The notes beneath the pieces were generated by a model. That model worked only from the letters and a program-made list of their open reading frames with translations. It was not told the origin of the DNA and ran no database searches. The translations under genes were made by a program, and so were the position numbers. From assembly GCA_907165275.2 (NCBI GenBank), contig OU015649.1, forward strand, positions 9,826,001 through 9,890,000: a stretch of 64,000 nt of DNA, written 5' to 3'. The DNA comes from Zygaena filipendulae (Eukaryota; Arthropoda; Insecta; Lepidoptera; Zygaenidae). Of this stretch, positions 1 to 11,287 are shown piece by piece (position 1 is the first letter of the stretch; each line of letters opens with the position of its first letter).

Positions 1-1370
1 GCTTGACTCGGTCATATGTTGTTTTATTTCATTCGATTGCTCTCGAGAAACCCCTTTCCAACCGTATACGATCTCTGTATTCCAATTTTGATTACTAGGC
101 CATACAGGCCGACATTATATATTTTTTACTTTTTTTTAACACATTATATTCACTGTCACTATCTTACACTAATGTTATTTATTGTCAATAAATAACATTT
201 TAGTTATACGATTATATTAGTAAACATGTCAAGTTACTCTTAAGTTTCAAAGGAGGTAGATATGATTATATAGATAATAGTGCGCGGAAACTAAGGCCTT
301 TCATTGCCCCTAATTAGGGCCTTTGCTTTGAACTGTTAACAGAGACCGATCTCTTTCTATTCCATAATTACCGTATTAGCTTTCTCATTCACATGTATTT
401 ATGTCGAAGCGGAACAATATTTGAACACCGCGTAGTATCAAAGTGTTAGGTTCTTAAACTGGGAGGGGTAGATACACCTCCGGGTAGCTCCAATAATAAA
501 TAAAGAAATTTTGAAGGAGAGGAATGATTCATTGGATAGTTCGTGGTATAATATCAATTTAGATCAGTAAGCTTGGAAATCTATAATAGGGGTCTGTCAA
601 AATACAAAATAGAAATAGATAATACCTACAATAATAATTTAAAATTTAAATAAAAAAATTACATTAGAATAGAAATACAATAGATACGTTTTTAAAACAA
701 AAAGTATAGCAATGGGGATATCGCAACGAGTGGCATGCCCACGGCCGCCTCGTTACAAAGGTACGTCATCCTTATTACTTAAATATCTTTGATGAAAACA
801 CAAAAAGCGATTCAGTAGGACTATTATTGCTAGCTTTAACTTTCGTAGTTTGTTTATCTTAGTTGATTGCTAGATATTGTAGTTGTCAAAACGTGCATAT
901 TGTAATCGCAAAACCGCCATGTTTTTTATTGCAACCGAAAAATTATAGAAACATAAGTTACATAATAGCCCCCCAGCGGAGCTAAGATGCGGCACATGAC
1001 AAAATTTTATCGAGCCCTTTTATCGATTCTCGTCGACAAACTCGTACTTATATCGTTTTGTCTACCAGTGGTAACATGGCAGCAAAAAATGTTTGTATGG
1101 CAGAAAACGATATATGATAAAATTGTCGACAATCCCTAACATGCGGCACTTTTTAATGTATTTTTGTCTATTTTGTCGTTGTTTTCTCACATTTTTATCG
1201 TCGACGATTGGTGAGCGCGATAAAATGAAAATTCGTTCTTAATTGCGAATAACATGGTATTACTTTATTATAATTCAATCAGAATTCAATATTAGTAATA
1301 TATATAATATTAATAATACGAAAATATTAGAAATACGAGGAATGAAAGGCGAAAAAAATGCAAAGTAGTA
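1..1370. other. AT-rich DNA, no gene seen
   Basis: No open reading frame of useful length and no RNA gene were recognised. The stretch contains the small palindrome at 171-199. It also holds an old repeat fragment around 975-1225, where the word atgcggcac occurs at about 989 and again near 1142. A related sequence, with the words cgcatcctagcgcc, appears near 2670, so this is probably debris of one dispersed repeat family. Confidence 0.5.
171..199. repeat. Perfect short palindrome
   Basis: AATGTTATTTATT at 171-183 is followed by GTC and then its exact reverse complement at 187-199, giving 13-bp arms with a 3-base loop. It could be a cruciform or hairpin, but in AT-rich DNA it may be fortuitous. 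It has no terminator context. Confidence 0.6.
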
Positions 1371-1670
1371 GTATTAAATTAAATTAAAATTCATTTATAT
1401 CAGGAAAATAACCCATAAAATTTAACAAAAAGTAAATTAAATAAATTAAATTCAGTAAATTAAATTAGATTAAACAAATTAAATTAGATTAAACAAATTA
1501 AATTAGATTAAATAAATTAAATTAAATAAATAAATTGCATCAAATAAATAAAATAAATAAATTATATTAAATAAATAAAATAAAATAAATAAATTATATT
1601 AAATAAATAAAATTAAATAAATAAATTATATTAAATAAATTAAATTCAAAAAGTAAAATCTTCAAATTGA
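1370..1670. repeat. Degenerate AT-rich tandem repeat
   Basis: About 300 bases are built almost only from A and T in short iterated words. At 1440-1520 an 18-base unit close to aaattaaattagattaaac repeats about three times. After that, units of the type attatattaaataaataaa repeat to about 1640. This looks like an expanded minisatellite of low complexity with no coding capacity. Confidence 0.7.
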
Positions 1671-1767
1671 TATTCTTAAAATCTATAAATTTCCAATTAT
1701 CCCTGAGTAATATTAAACTGATATATAATATCTACTAATATATTATATTAAATTTAATTATTTGAAT

Positions 1768-1878
1768 TTCAATTAACATTAATTTAATGAACGTCTCTGA
1801 AAGAGTGCGGTAGATTTGTTTTTAAAATCTTTACTTAAAATCAAGTAATCATTGAAACGACTCTGAGTACGGCCGTTA
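1768..1878. mobile_element. Half copy of the 'gcactcagagt' palindromic MITE
   Basis: The segment from gtctctgaaagagtgcgg to actctgagtacggccgtta matches the right half of the better preserved copy at 45919-46101. Its left half is missing or too diverged to see. Non-autonomous DNA element; superfamily not determined. Confidence 0.55.
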
Positions 1879-1879
1879 G

Positions 1880-2784
1880 AATAGGAAATAGGATTTTCCT
1901 CCTGACACGAAGAGTTCCTGCGGGAACCCCGAAATTGATTCGTGTAATATAACAGGGGGACCATCAAAGTAGGTAGTTTATAAATTCTTCCCATTTATCT
2001 TATCTGCTAAAGCAATCAAACTTTAGTGTAAATTTTTTGTATATGTATAGGTATTTTTTATTTATTTACCTACTTGCGACTGCCTTATGGCGTCTATCGC
2101 AGTTAGAAAAGGATTTTAGAACTTTTCTAAAATTGGTTGGGAACTATTAAATTTCAAGAAATAACCCGCACTGCGAAAATTATTGTTCATAAGCACAACA
2201 GAATCTACTTTTAAAATTGTTTTAATCGCCACGAAAATAAATGATAAAACCGCCATCTATGGTTCCTGCCAAAAACTAAATTTTTTGTCATTTCTTGTCA
2301 CGGTGATAAACGTGGGCGTACAAGCAAAAAGGCTCCTTCTTCCGAGATATAAGACTTTTGTAAAGTTGAGTGAAAAAAATACTTCCGCGATTTTAATTGA
2401 TTATATTAATAAATGCTCAATTATTTACATTTCATAAAATACCTTAATCTACAATAATATATATGAAAATAAAGCTTATTCCAGAATCACATGCCTAATA
2501 AAAAAATATGTGCCAGTTTTTGAATATTTTTTCAATTTTTACTATCAATTGATTATTCTAGATACCGAATCTAGTCTTAACTCAATACCCCACTATTGAA
2601 CCTTTTTGCTTGGACGCCCACAAATATTTGTCGTATCGACAATTTTATCTTTCGTGTGATAAATATATCGTGGCACGCATCCTAGCGCCACAGGACAAGT
2701 TTTCTGGTATACCACTAGCGTGCTCTTTGTGTTCTCGAGAAAATAACAAGTGTGAACAAATAACAATTTTGCACCGCAAGACAA
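1880..2784. other. No gene seen
   Basis: Short ORFs here have no recognisable domain, and their codon use is that of random AT-rich DNA. A remnant of a Helitron-type 3' region (ttcctgcgggaaccccgaaa) lies near 1914, and a fragment related to 975-1010 lies near 2660. Confidence 0.5.
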
Positions 2785-3775
2785 TTTTTAACCGACTTCC
2801 AAAAAGGAGGAGGTTATGCATTCGATTGTGTGTATGTTTTTTTTTTATGTATGTTCACCGATTACTCAAAGACGGTTGGACCGATTTCGAATTTTTTTTT
2901 TGTTTGAAAGGGTTTACTCCCAATTAGGTCCCATTGCCACCGAGTCGGGATCTGATGATGGGATCTTGGAGAAATCGAGGGAACTCTTCAAAAATTATAG
3001 GCACACCTATAGCGAATTTGCATTTTTCATAGTAAATCGTTTATTTGCTTTTGGAAAGCGAAATTTGAGGAAGTGAAACTGATGATGAAGACCACAGATG
3101 GTCATCGGAACTATTCAATAATAGGTATTTTGACGAGTTCCGATTCGTTAACTTTAATATGGTTCCTAAAAAATTTATGCTCGTCACAACTCACAAGGTA
3201 TCTATATGGCAAAGTGGAACTGATAGTGATGATAGTGTAGTACAGAACTCCTTAAAAATTAACGTCCCTAAAAGCAATATTTTGTAAAAGGTGATGAGCA
3301 GTTGACATTAGGCTATTGTAACTTAGATAAATTACAAATCGTCTCACTTAAAAGCAAGAAATAAACAAATTTTTAACAAAAAAATTAAAACCGATTTCCA
3401 AAAAACACAAAACTAAAAAGCTAAAAATAATAAAATACCGATTTAATCCAACAGACAAAAATACACGTAAATCCTACTATTATTGGTTTGTGCTACCACT
3501 TTTCGATATGAAATCGGTACAAGCCAAGTATGGAGTAGATAGGTAGATGGGCTAAGTCCACTCCCGCCACGAGCTCGTCGTGAACTGAACATTGAACAAC
3601 CCAAGTGGGCAGACGTAAGCAGGGCTTGGCACCGAATTCAAATCGAAAAGTGGTAGCACAAACCAATAATAGTAGGTATTACGTGTATTTTTGTCTGTTG
3701 GATTAAATCGGTATTTTGTTATTTTTAGCTTTTTAGTTTTGTGTTTTTTGGAAGTCGGTTTTAATTTTTTTGTTA
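2785..3775 (+). mobile_element. Fold-back element, copy A (one internal unit)
   Basis: The element opens with ttaaccgacttcc plus aaaaaggaggaggtt and contains one copy of an internal unit of about 273 bp (roughly 2930-3130). It closes with a long palindrome: an arm from about 3370 reads attaaaaccgatttcc, a spacer of about 100 bases follows, and the inverted arm ends at 3775 with ggaagtcggttttaat. Three further copies (B 17641-18875, C 35592-36128, D 48325-49573) share this order. No transposase ORF is present, so it is non-autonomous. I know this repeat as common in Lepidoptera but cannot place it in a superfamily, and I found no clear target duplication. Confidence 0.75.
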
Positions 3776-4008
3776 TTACGTTAGATTCGGTTTGTTGTTG
3801 CTCAATACGAGGGTTTTCAATTTGCAATGAAAGTGGACCTAGTGGGTAGGATGCGGGTGGCGAAGGGGATCTAGAGCAGGGCGAGTATTTCGGTGTAATT
3901 AAAACAAACAGGAGACTCACCATCCCTGACTAATTGCATTATATTGAAATGTGATGGATTTCTAATATCTAATATCTTTAAACGAGCAATTCTTGTATAT
4001 ATATTATA

Positions 4009-4190
4009 CTAGCTGTCCCCCGCGATTTCATCCGCGGTAATTTCGGAGTTCCCGCGGAGGTAGCGGGAAAAAAGTACTCTATGTCCTTCAGTTCTTTTTC
4101 TACTTAACTACAGATGGCGCTATACACAACGAGCGAAGCTCGGTGATCTAGATATTACTATACTTATTATAAGATAAAAAAGAGGATAAA
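4009..4190 (-). mobile_element. Helitron-type short element, 3' end at 4009
   Basis: This is the first of many copies; the shared features are given here once. Read on the coding orientation, complete copies begin with TC in tctatactaatattataaa. They contain variants of gaaccgattttgaaaattc, ggaattcccgcgggaactcc and a hairpin cgcgggtgaaaccgcg, and end in cagCTAG followed by T. A TC start, a 3' hairpin, a CTRR end and insertion between A and T without target duplication are the hallmarks of Helitrons. The family resembles the non-autonomous lepidopteran Helitron reported as Lep1 (name from memory). This copy reads on the minus strand, and its 5' part, after aaaaagtactctatgtcctt, is diverged. 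Confidence 0.7.
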
Positions 4191-4699
4191 CGTATGCGTG
4201 AGTCTGTGTAGTGTACCAATATGTGGAAGAAGTAAACTTATTATTATTGTGTTGTTAGAACAACAAATATACCTTAGAAAAACCGTAACTCGAATCGGCG
4301 CTCGTCAGGTTCTCACTAGCAGCATGTCTTTCGCATTCGCTTTAATTAGACAACTACTGCTCAATTGTTAAAAATTACACAGTACCTACCTACGTTTTTA
4401 TGAGTAAGGCAAGAAAGAGTCAAGAGTAACCATGTTTAAGAAGTTGTATTTAATTCCAAGAACAAAGTTATAAATAAAGAAACTATTGATATTACATTAC
4501 AAGAACTTCAATATTTAAGCACTTAGGTCCATACGTTTTGCTTGTTGAAGGGCCGTATTAATCATAATAAACTCTACTAAATAAGTAAACAACAATAATA
4601 AATACGCTCATTTTCCAGCGCGATGAACGAGACAGACTATCAAAGAATACAGAATATACATATTATAAAGAAGTGACACTCTTCGCTTCCCACCTATTT
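4191..4699. other. No gene seen
   Basis: AT-rich sequence without a supported feature. Confidence 0.5.
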
Positions 4700-4895
4700 C
4701 ATTGCTCCTCATATCACGCAATACCACGCGAAGGATTGACACAAGTCACGTAGAATCTACATGTGACAATTATTCACTGACAGCTGACAGTTACTGTCAG
4801 CTCGCTGTCAATCTTCCAATACGCACACACTCACAAGACGTAAACGTACAAGCCGGTCGTCTTTACTTGTGGGAAAGTACTTGAATAAGTTCATT
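4700..4895 (+). repeat. Dispersed repeat, inverted relative to 38720-38900
   Basis: The words agaatctacatgtgac, attattcactgacagctga, caag-cgg-cgtctttac and gtgggaaagta occur here in the same order as in the reverse complement of 38720-38900, with small gaps. The two are therefore diverged copies of one element about 180 bp long, in opposite orientation and 34 kb apart. No coding content is apparent. Confidence 0.65.
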
Positions 4896-5034
4896 TGTAT
4901 GGAGTGTCACCCGGGCTGCGGACAATATACATATCTTGAAAGGTGACCAGCTCTCGATTAGTATCAAATAGGGGCCTTAAACTGCTGAATTGTTTTTACA
5001 GTTGTAAAGTATATACATAGTAAGTAATTAATTG

Positions 5035-5215
5035 TTTTGCGGTTTTACCCGCGTGAAATGTTTTTATATAACAACTTTTTTCCCAACATCCGATTTAAAT
5101 GAAACAATGCCTTTAAGTTGCTCCAGGCTAAGCTTAATCTACCTGTGAAAATCGCATGATAATCCGTTTAGTAGATTCGAAGATTATCGTGAACAGACAG
5201 AAAGGCAGAAAAGAA
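5035..5215 (-). mobile_element. Degenerate Helitron-type copy
   Basis: gcggttttacccgcgtgaaa at 5039 matches the terminal hairpin. The following part contains aaaatcgcatgataatccgt and a gacagacagaaagg tract, found in the longer form of the family. The CTAG end is lost. Confidence 0.5.
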
Positions 5216-6715
5216 TTTTAAAAGATTTTTTGTCGTTGGTTACTCTTCTTTTATCGCCCTCTCTCAATTTTTGACATATGTGTGTTTGGTGTGGTTGTAT
5301 TAATGTCAGAATCGCAGGTTCTACTCTTTTATAATATAGAAGAAGGCTAGTTGCAGACATTGGCGTATCTAGGGTTATTTTTCAGGGAGGCCCTGACATG
5401 TTATGGCCGATGCTAAATTCTGTAGGTGGCACTAACAACACAAGCTTCGTTGAAAAATAAATAATAGTACTCGGGGGGGTAGCGGGTGCAAACTTTTAAA
5501 TATTAAGTCTATTTTGAAGAGCCTTCTGAAGTTAGTTATCAGTATTATCGAATTTCGAATCAGTAGCCCAACATCCTGCGGTGGGCACTAGACCATCCTG
5601 GGGTGGAATAGACTCGTTATCCCGACGTTACTCGTGTGCGTTATTCGAGACGAGTCAAACTTTGAACGTAGAATGAAAGGAATTTATATGGAAAGTTGTG
5701 ATTTTCTATGAAGGTTAGGTATTTGTATCGTCAAATTAGTTGGTTGGCGCTTAGAACACGAGGGCAGTAAGGGTTATATTGTAACTACTATATTATTTAT
5801 CCTTTTTTTTCAATTTGTTGCAAAACCTGATTTAAAAGGTGGATTAAATACCTACCACTGCAGTTTTCTCTGTCAGTCAATCTTTGGATATTGCTGAGAG
5901 TTTATTTGACAAGCAACACATTGTGAGTCATTTTTTATAAAGAAGAAGAATAGGTTATTTGACTTGAGTTGAAAGATCATTTCTGTAGAGAGGTTTCTTG
6001 ATTATGGGTAGGTATGCATGTCTCATAAACAATAGATGAACGAACGAAATTGAAAAGAAAACATCTGTATAGTAGAAGACAAATTGGTACTTTACTAGAG
6101 ATTCAGTAAGCACTCGTTGTAAAGATCTGACAGAAATATGAAAAAAAAAATTTGCGTTGTCAACTGATTGAATAACGCAAACAACCGTACATCTGACCGC
6201 ATTCAAACATCCATGTGTTGCCTGAATTTGCCACAACGCTGCGCCACTAGCGTTATCCACAAGACGCCTATACAATATACATCACTTGAATAACTGTTAG
6301 TTAATTAAGCATTTCCACATGTAAAAAAAAATGTATTCCGGTACTCATAACTACCTAATCAATTTTTGAACGAGTCGTCTTACTACCAAGAAGGATATAA
6401 TATTCAATATAACCTAGAGGTGTCCAATTTTTAAAGTTTGTGGTATATCAGTAGTTTTTCAACCCACGCGGCAGGTGTGAGGTTGAATGTGTGTCATGAA
6501 TATTTTAATTAACCTAATGTTAATTTGATTTTTCTTACTTAGGTACCTACTGTGACTAATAAAATTAAAAAACATTTAAAAATGCCTTATTTCTTCCAAA
6601 GGTGTGAAAAATAATTTCCCGTAGTACGCCCAGCGATCATATTGTAAACATGACTATCAGTTATTAGCAAATAGAGGTGTCGCCGCCAGGCAGTGAGGAG
6701 TAGGCAGCATGTGGC
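5216..6715. other. No gene seen
   Basis: Reading frames are short and unrecognised. A 106-codon minus-strand frame at 5955-6275 has no domain and no supporting context. The segment near 5360-5480 (ggcgtatctagggtt, actcgggggggtagc) has the look of an old interspersed repeat but was not classified. Confidence 0.45.
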
Positions 6716-6918
6716 AAGTGTCATGCGCGGGTCGGCGGCTCGCCTGCAGACGCGGCAGACAGTGCGGCTCGCGGCGGCGGCGCTGGAAGGCGCGGGGGGG
6801 TGAGCGCGGGCGGGCGGGGGCGGTGCGGCGCCGCGATGCTGCGCGCCTCTCAGTCGAGACGCGAGGCCCGCCCGCCCCGGCCGCAAGCCGCCCGTGGCGT
6901 CGCCCGCCCGCCCACACT
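6716..6918. other. GC-rich island 1
   Basis: About 200 bases of very high G+C, rich in CpG and in runs such as gcggcggcgctggaagg, are set abruptly in AT-rich DNA. Frames are open on both strands only because stop codons are rare in such DNA. Possible CpG-rich regulatory element; no function can be assigned. Confidence 0.55.
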
Positions 6919-7047
6919 ACGTTTTTTCCCATTTTTTTATCGAATACAATCGTTAAACTATTCCTATAGTCTTTAATTAAATAATATTGATTACAAATAG
7001 CCGGTCTAACTAAACTCATTCAATCATTTTTCTTAGCTACGATCGCG

Positions 7048-7230
7048 TATATAAACGTAAAGTATTTTCGAAGCTTTTGAGATGGACCGGAAGGGGGCGG
7101 GGGGGTTGCTCGTTTCGCAGGGTTGCGGGGTGCGGTGCAAAGCCCCTCGTGACGCGGGGTTAGTAGGTTCGCGATGTCGCGTCGTTGTCGGTCGGAATGC
7201 ATTCGCGGACGCCAAGCAGTGACCTGAGGT
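7048..7230 (+). other. GC-rich island 2 with TATA-like word
   Basis: TATATAAA at 7048-7055 stands upstream of a GC-rich stretch (7082-7210) containing ggaagggggcggggggg. No convincing initiator lies about 30 bases downstream of the TATA word, so I treat this as a possible but weak promoter. Confidence 0.3.
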
Positions 7231-7624
7231 GTCGTCGCAGTTATTACTTAGGTCGGTCACCTCTTGCATCAATGCAAAATGTATTAGCGAAAGATTTTAC
7301 GCGCGATTTTTTTTGCTTTTTCTCTGAAGCATTATATTTTCAGGGATTTTGGGTCAAAATAACTAGATGCAAGGTCAAATTTGAAACGTGTCAACGAACC
7401 CTTCGTCTGGTGCTACGTCACTCAGGTCGATGACGTTTAGGTTGATTTGACGTAGACCTTTAATCGGAATTATAAATCAATTTCTATAATCAAATTAACA
7501 TTAATATTACGAGATATTGTGGTTTTGTGCTCTTCAATTTAGTTTGAAATCAAGAAATTTAAATTAATTTGAGTGTCGATATGAATAACAAAACGGAAGT
7601 GTGTAGCTACTCACGACGAGCAGG
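7231..7624. other. No gene seen
   Basis: AT-rich spacer between two GC islands. The words gatgacgttt and tttgacgtag near 7430-7455 are similar to each other. Nothing else is recognised. Confidence 0.4.
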
Positions 7625-7923
7625 GACGCCGCCGCGTTAACCCTGCCCGAATTAGTGCAGCGGACGAGACTAAAATAGCGAGGCAGCGTGTACGGTTACA
7701 TACGACGCGTCAATGTCGGCGCGCCGCATGCCGTCGGGTGCTTCGGAGCCGGCGATGGCTGCCGGCCGGCTCTTGGCGGGTAAGCTTACACTGCGTCTGA
7801 TTGCAGGCCGACCTGAGCCAGCCCTATATGTGGACGCGGCGCCAGCGCGACCGCGGCCCGCGACCGCCGCCGCCGTCGCGCGACGCCGACGCACCGCACA
7901 CGCCCCCGCACCTCGCACTATAA
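7625..7923 (+). promoter_or_regulatory. GC-rich island 3, candidate promoter or first exon of pri-mir-133
   Basis: This is a sharply bounded CpG-rich island of about 300 bases. It ends 350 bases before the mir-133 hairpin on the same strand, which makes it the nearest candidate for a promoter or 5' exon of the primary transcript. That role is inferred from position only. Inside it, ctgattgcag at 7797-7806 resembles a splice acceptor. The next 38 codons (7807-7920) are open, strongly GC-ending at third positions, and stop at TAA 7921-7923, giving a peptide beginning ADLSQPYMWTRRQRD. GC-rich DNA is open by chance, so a coding exon is only a possibility. Confidence 0.35.
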
Positions 7924-8249
7924 GTTATTTCTGAACTCATCTGTTTTAACGTATACACGATAAAATTTACATGTTACTAAATATACAAATCTGAATGTGG
8001 CGACGACAAAGTCTTACTTAAAACATCCACATCTTTATATCGAATGCATCAAAATCAAGTAAATGAGATTCTGGTGCGCTAATTTGGTATTATGATCTGG
8101 AAAGCGGTATATATATTTGTATATGCTAAATGTTTTTCTATATATTAGTACAATCTGTGACAAAGAAGAAGAAGAAGTTTATGCTGTCCGAACCGGATTA
8201 AATGTTTCAAGAATGTATCGAAGACTTCGTGTTTTGCTACAAGGAATAC

Positions 8250-8350
8250 GAAAGTGTTAGCGTTGTTCGCTTTAGCTGGTTGACTTCGGGTCAAATTGTA
8301 ATTCGAATATCATTTGGTCCCCTTCAACCAGCTGTAGTTGGCATCTGCTT
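8250..8350 (+). ncRNA. mir-133: microRNA precursor mir-133
   Basis: The 3p arm at 8314-8335 starts TTGGTCCCC and ends AACCAGCTGT, which to my knowledge is the 22-nt mature miR-133 without a mismatch. The 5p arm at 8274-8296 starts AGCTGGTTGAC. The arms pair AGCTGGTTGA with TCAACCAGCT, then GGG with CCC, then TCAAAT with ATTTGG, allowing one wobble and a small internal loop. A 17-base terminal loop (8297-8313) remains. miR-133 is a conserved bilaterian microRNA, classically active in muscle, and acts in the cytoplasm through Argonaute to repress mRNAs. In many animals it is linked to miR-1, which I did not find here. The exact ends of the precursor and of the primary transcript cannot be read from sequence. 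Confidence 0.95.
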
Positions 8351-8575
8351 CGCTTTCTAAAAACATTTTCAAGAAACTTACCTATACATATTGCTGGAAT
8401 TTAAACAAAATCGTTCAAATCGTGCAATTTAAAAGAGCCATGACGAATAACAGTACGAAATATTCGAGTTGTATCGTCTTCTGCATCACTGATACATCAC
8501 ATTACTGGACTGTAATATGAGCATTAACAGTTTTTATCATGGGTTGAAACGTGAATTTAAAACTAACAATGTCTA

Positions 8576-8655
8576 CAAAGGCTCACTCACGGTTACTGTT
8601 CAGGAACATGTCAGGTGACATGTTTCGGACTCTTCAGGAGTGAGTGAGTGAGTTA
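8576..8655. repeat. Hairpin-forming repeat fragment
   Basis: The outer words ggctcactca and tgagtgagtgag pair with each other. Within them, ggaacatgtca and tgacatgttt form a near-perfect inner palindrome with a GG centre. The inner words are familiar from lepidopteran interspersed repeats. Not a recognised RNA gene. Confidence 0.45.
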
Positions 8656-8732
8656 CTGACGATTAACTTAAGTAGACGCTGTTGATAAATTTGTGTTAAG
8701 CATTTAATATTATAGCAACGCTGAAAACTTTA

Positions 8733-8923
8733 TCTATACCTATTATGAAAAGGTAAAGTTTTATGAGTTTTGTGACGTTGTAGGGGTTCATCTCTGCATC
8801 TACTGAAGCGATTTTGAAATTTTTTTCACTTATACGAAGCTGAGTGACATAGGGTACTTTTTATCCGGAAATCCCCTCAGGAATTCTGAAATTACCGCGG
8901 GTAAAACCGCGGAGGCCAGCTAC
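8733..8923 (+). mobile_element. Helitron-type copy, near full length
   Basis: It runs from tctatacctattatgaaaa through gtgacgttgtaggggttc and gaattctgaaattaccgcgg to gccagctac. The terminal CTAG is mutated to CTAC. A single 190-bp unit on the plus strand. Confidence 0.7.
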
Positions 8924-9447
8924 TAATCTATAAAAGATTGGAATACAGCACGTAGTAGCCCTCATCATAATACTTTCGCGCAAATTTTTAAGGTGTAACA
9001 CTTGTTACCTACATATCTAAATAAAATATACTTTCCATATTTGAACAAAAAACTCTATTCCTGTAACAATGGCGAATAAAAGACGGATAAGGGATACTAA
9101 ATCACTAGTACGCTGTACGAGGAGGCTGACCTCACGCTTTTAAAAGAGTATTGTTCAGAAAGTGTCGCCGTTCAAGCGTGAAAGCTTAGAAACGACAGAA
9201 ATAGCCGCTTGAGGTCTTTGCTTGAGCACTTTGCACTCGTAAGGGAAAATCCATTGAAGCATGTGCTCAGATATACCAACTGAGGCGAAGTTAAAACTTC
9301 AAAAACGAAAATTTAAATGCTTATTGTTTAAATTTTACACCAGTGTTAGATTTAGGCACGTAATTGTAAAATATATTTGCAAATTTAATGCTTTCTCACA
9401 AAATGAAATAAAGTAGGTACCTTAGGATAACACGCCACAAAAATTGT
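8924..9447. other. No gene seen
   Basis: Unrecognised AT-rich DNA. Confidence 0.45.
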
Positions 9448-9612
9448 CTTTCCCTCGTAATCAAAGAAGTTTAACTCCAAAAATTTCCAAAATAATACAT
9501 TTACAACGTTTTTTAGGGCATACAGAATAATAATTTCTGATATTTTGGCATCTAGAACGTTTGAGAATGCGTTTTTTGGACGCGCGTTATGGGCAAGACA
9601 TGTTGTTAGTCA
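9448..9612 (+). repeat. Dispersed repeat, direct pair with 60970-61123
   Basis: ctttccctcgtaatcaaaga opens both copies. Shared blocks follow in the same order: atacatttacaacgtttttt (or a near variant), ttttggcatctagaacgttt, gacgcgcgttat and ggcaag. The copies lie in the same orientation 51 kb apart and differ by scattered substitutions and small gaps. No TIR, tail or coding region was identified. Confidence 0.7.
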
Positions 9613-10149
9613 TACTGCATAAGGGCCCTGTACTGTGTAAATATTCTGACGACCAAACACTTTTTCGACAAGCAAGGGTCATGCAGATGTCAGTCATGTC
9701 TTAATATTTCTTAACACGAGCTTTTAGTTTCTGGCAATCGCGTGAGTTCGCGTCAATTTATATCGATGAGGTAGCTTATGTGGTTTTAGACCACAGTCAT
9801 TGCATAACCTTGTGATCCTTCACCATCCACCAAGGTCCAACCGATCAATAGGCCAACGGCTTGCGCGTCTTCTTCCAGTGCAGTAACTTTTAAGGCCCCA
9901 TTATTTTCTAAATATACATAAATACACATTTCTATATACATAAATAGTGTATTCCCAAAACTTTTGAGAGTAATGTTCTCATACAAAAAATATCATAAAA
10001 TTTCTTGAAGTTTTGTTTAATTTTTTTACAAGTAATTATTTACAGTATGTGATCGGGATGACTAAATGTAATTCAAACGTAATAGCAGTAAGACCATAGT
10101 AATAGTAGTGAGACTAGTAGTAAATATCACCATGAATATACACCATCAC
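9613..10149. other. No gene seen
   Basis: No recognisable feature. The minus-strand frame at 9786-9986 has no domain. Confidence 0.45.
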
Positions 10150-10522
10150 TAAATAATTAAAAACAAAGTCCTCTGCTGCGTCTGTTTGTCTGGCTGTCGC
10201 GATAAACTCAAAAGTACTGAACGTACTGAAAAAGCACTGAATTTCCGTGCGGTTTTCACCAATAGAAAGATTGCTTCATGAGGAAGGTTTAGGTATATAA
10301 TTTTTCAAGGTTTTGTGGAAATTGGTTGAAATATAAAAATAATTGTTGGAAGAGCGGAAAAACTACATTGTTCCGCTTTCAAGCGTTAACGGTTCAACCG
10401 ATCACCACGAAATTTTGCAAACACGTTATCAGGAGTACAGAGAAGGACATAGGATACTTTTATTTCGGGATTCCCGCGGGAACTCCAAAATTACCGCGGG
10501 TAAAACCGCGTGAAACAGCTAA
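10150..10522 (+). mobile_element. Helitron-type element, long form
   Basis: The long form has an extra 5' segment: tcctctgctgcgtctg, then a tgtctggctgtcgcgataaa tract, a gcggttttcaccaatagaaa word and gaggaaggtttaggtatata. The common 3' segment follows, with gaactccaaaattaccgcgg and a CTAA end at 10519-10522 that fits CTRR. The two other long copies (11288-11640 and 20614-20900) are on the minus strand. Confidence 0.7.
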
Positions 10523-11287
10523 TATTATTGGAAAATTAGAAAGCAGACAAACAGATTATTTGAAATTAGTAGTCAATATTATTTTTTAAAAATTTCAAGC
10601 ATTAACGAACAATGTACACGAATATAATAATAATGGCCGGAGTTTTGTATCATGTCGAAGATAAATACGCATTGTGGTATGCTCCTTACATTGGAAATCA
10701 GTATATTTTGCCTCAGTTTGTCAAGACACAGAGTTGTGGTCACGGTTCAAACTTGATCTAGCAAATATCTACAAAACAGCGGCATTGCTAGACCTTATTT
10801 CTATTATACATTATTCCGACCGGATGAAAATTACAAAAATTTTCTGCAACATATCCACGGACAATTCAAAAATGTTTTTAAATGTCCTGTGACAGCAAAT
10901 CAAGCGCGTGGGTCTTGTTACGGTGACCAATAAAATCTCGTCTCGCCCCTAGAGAACTTGCGCGGCATGATAAGAAAGCCTGTTTTTGGATGATGTGTTA
11001 TGCAAAAACACGTTAGCGATATGTCCTTTAGGAATATTTCTAGGGAAAATATAGAACCTGGACTATTGAATAAATATAATTTTTAACAGATAGCTTATAT
11101 CATATATGTTCATAATTTGCTACACTTATCTGCCTTGTCACAATGCACCTTCCTCAAAATATTGTAATTGTTCGTGCTTACGGTGACTAAAGTATAACTA
11201 CAGTTTAATATTCGTTTTAAACACTATTTGTGTGGTTTGATCCGATCTTTACAGAAATACTCGTACATATATCTTTATATTCAAAAT
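10523..11287. other. No gene seen
   Basis: AT-rich DNA without a supported feature. Confidence 0.45.

Noticed and set aside
3552..3923. 123-codon minus-strand frame
   Set aside because: Mostly the palindrome arm and spacer of fold-back copy A read in reverse.
6657..7019. Overlapping 86-120 codon frames on both strands
   Set aside because: Arg/Pro/Ala-rich translations on both strands at once are typical of GC-rich non-coding DNA.
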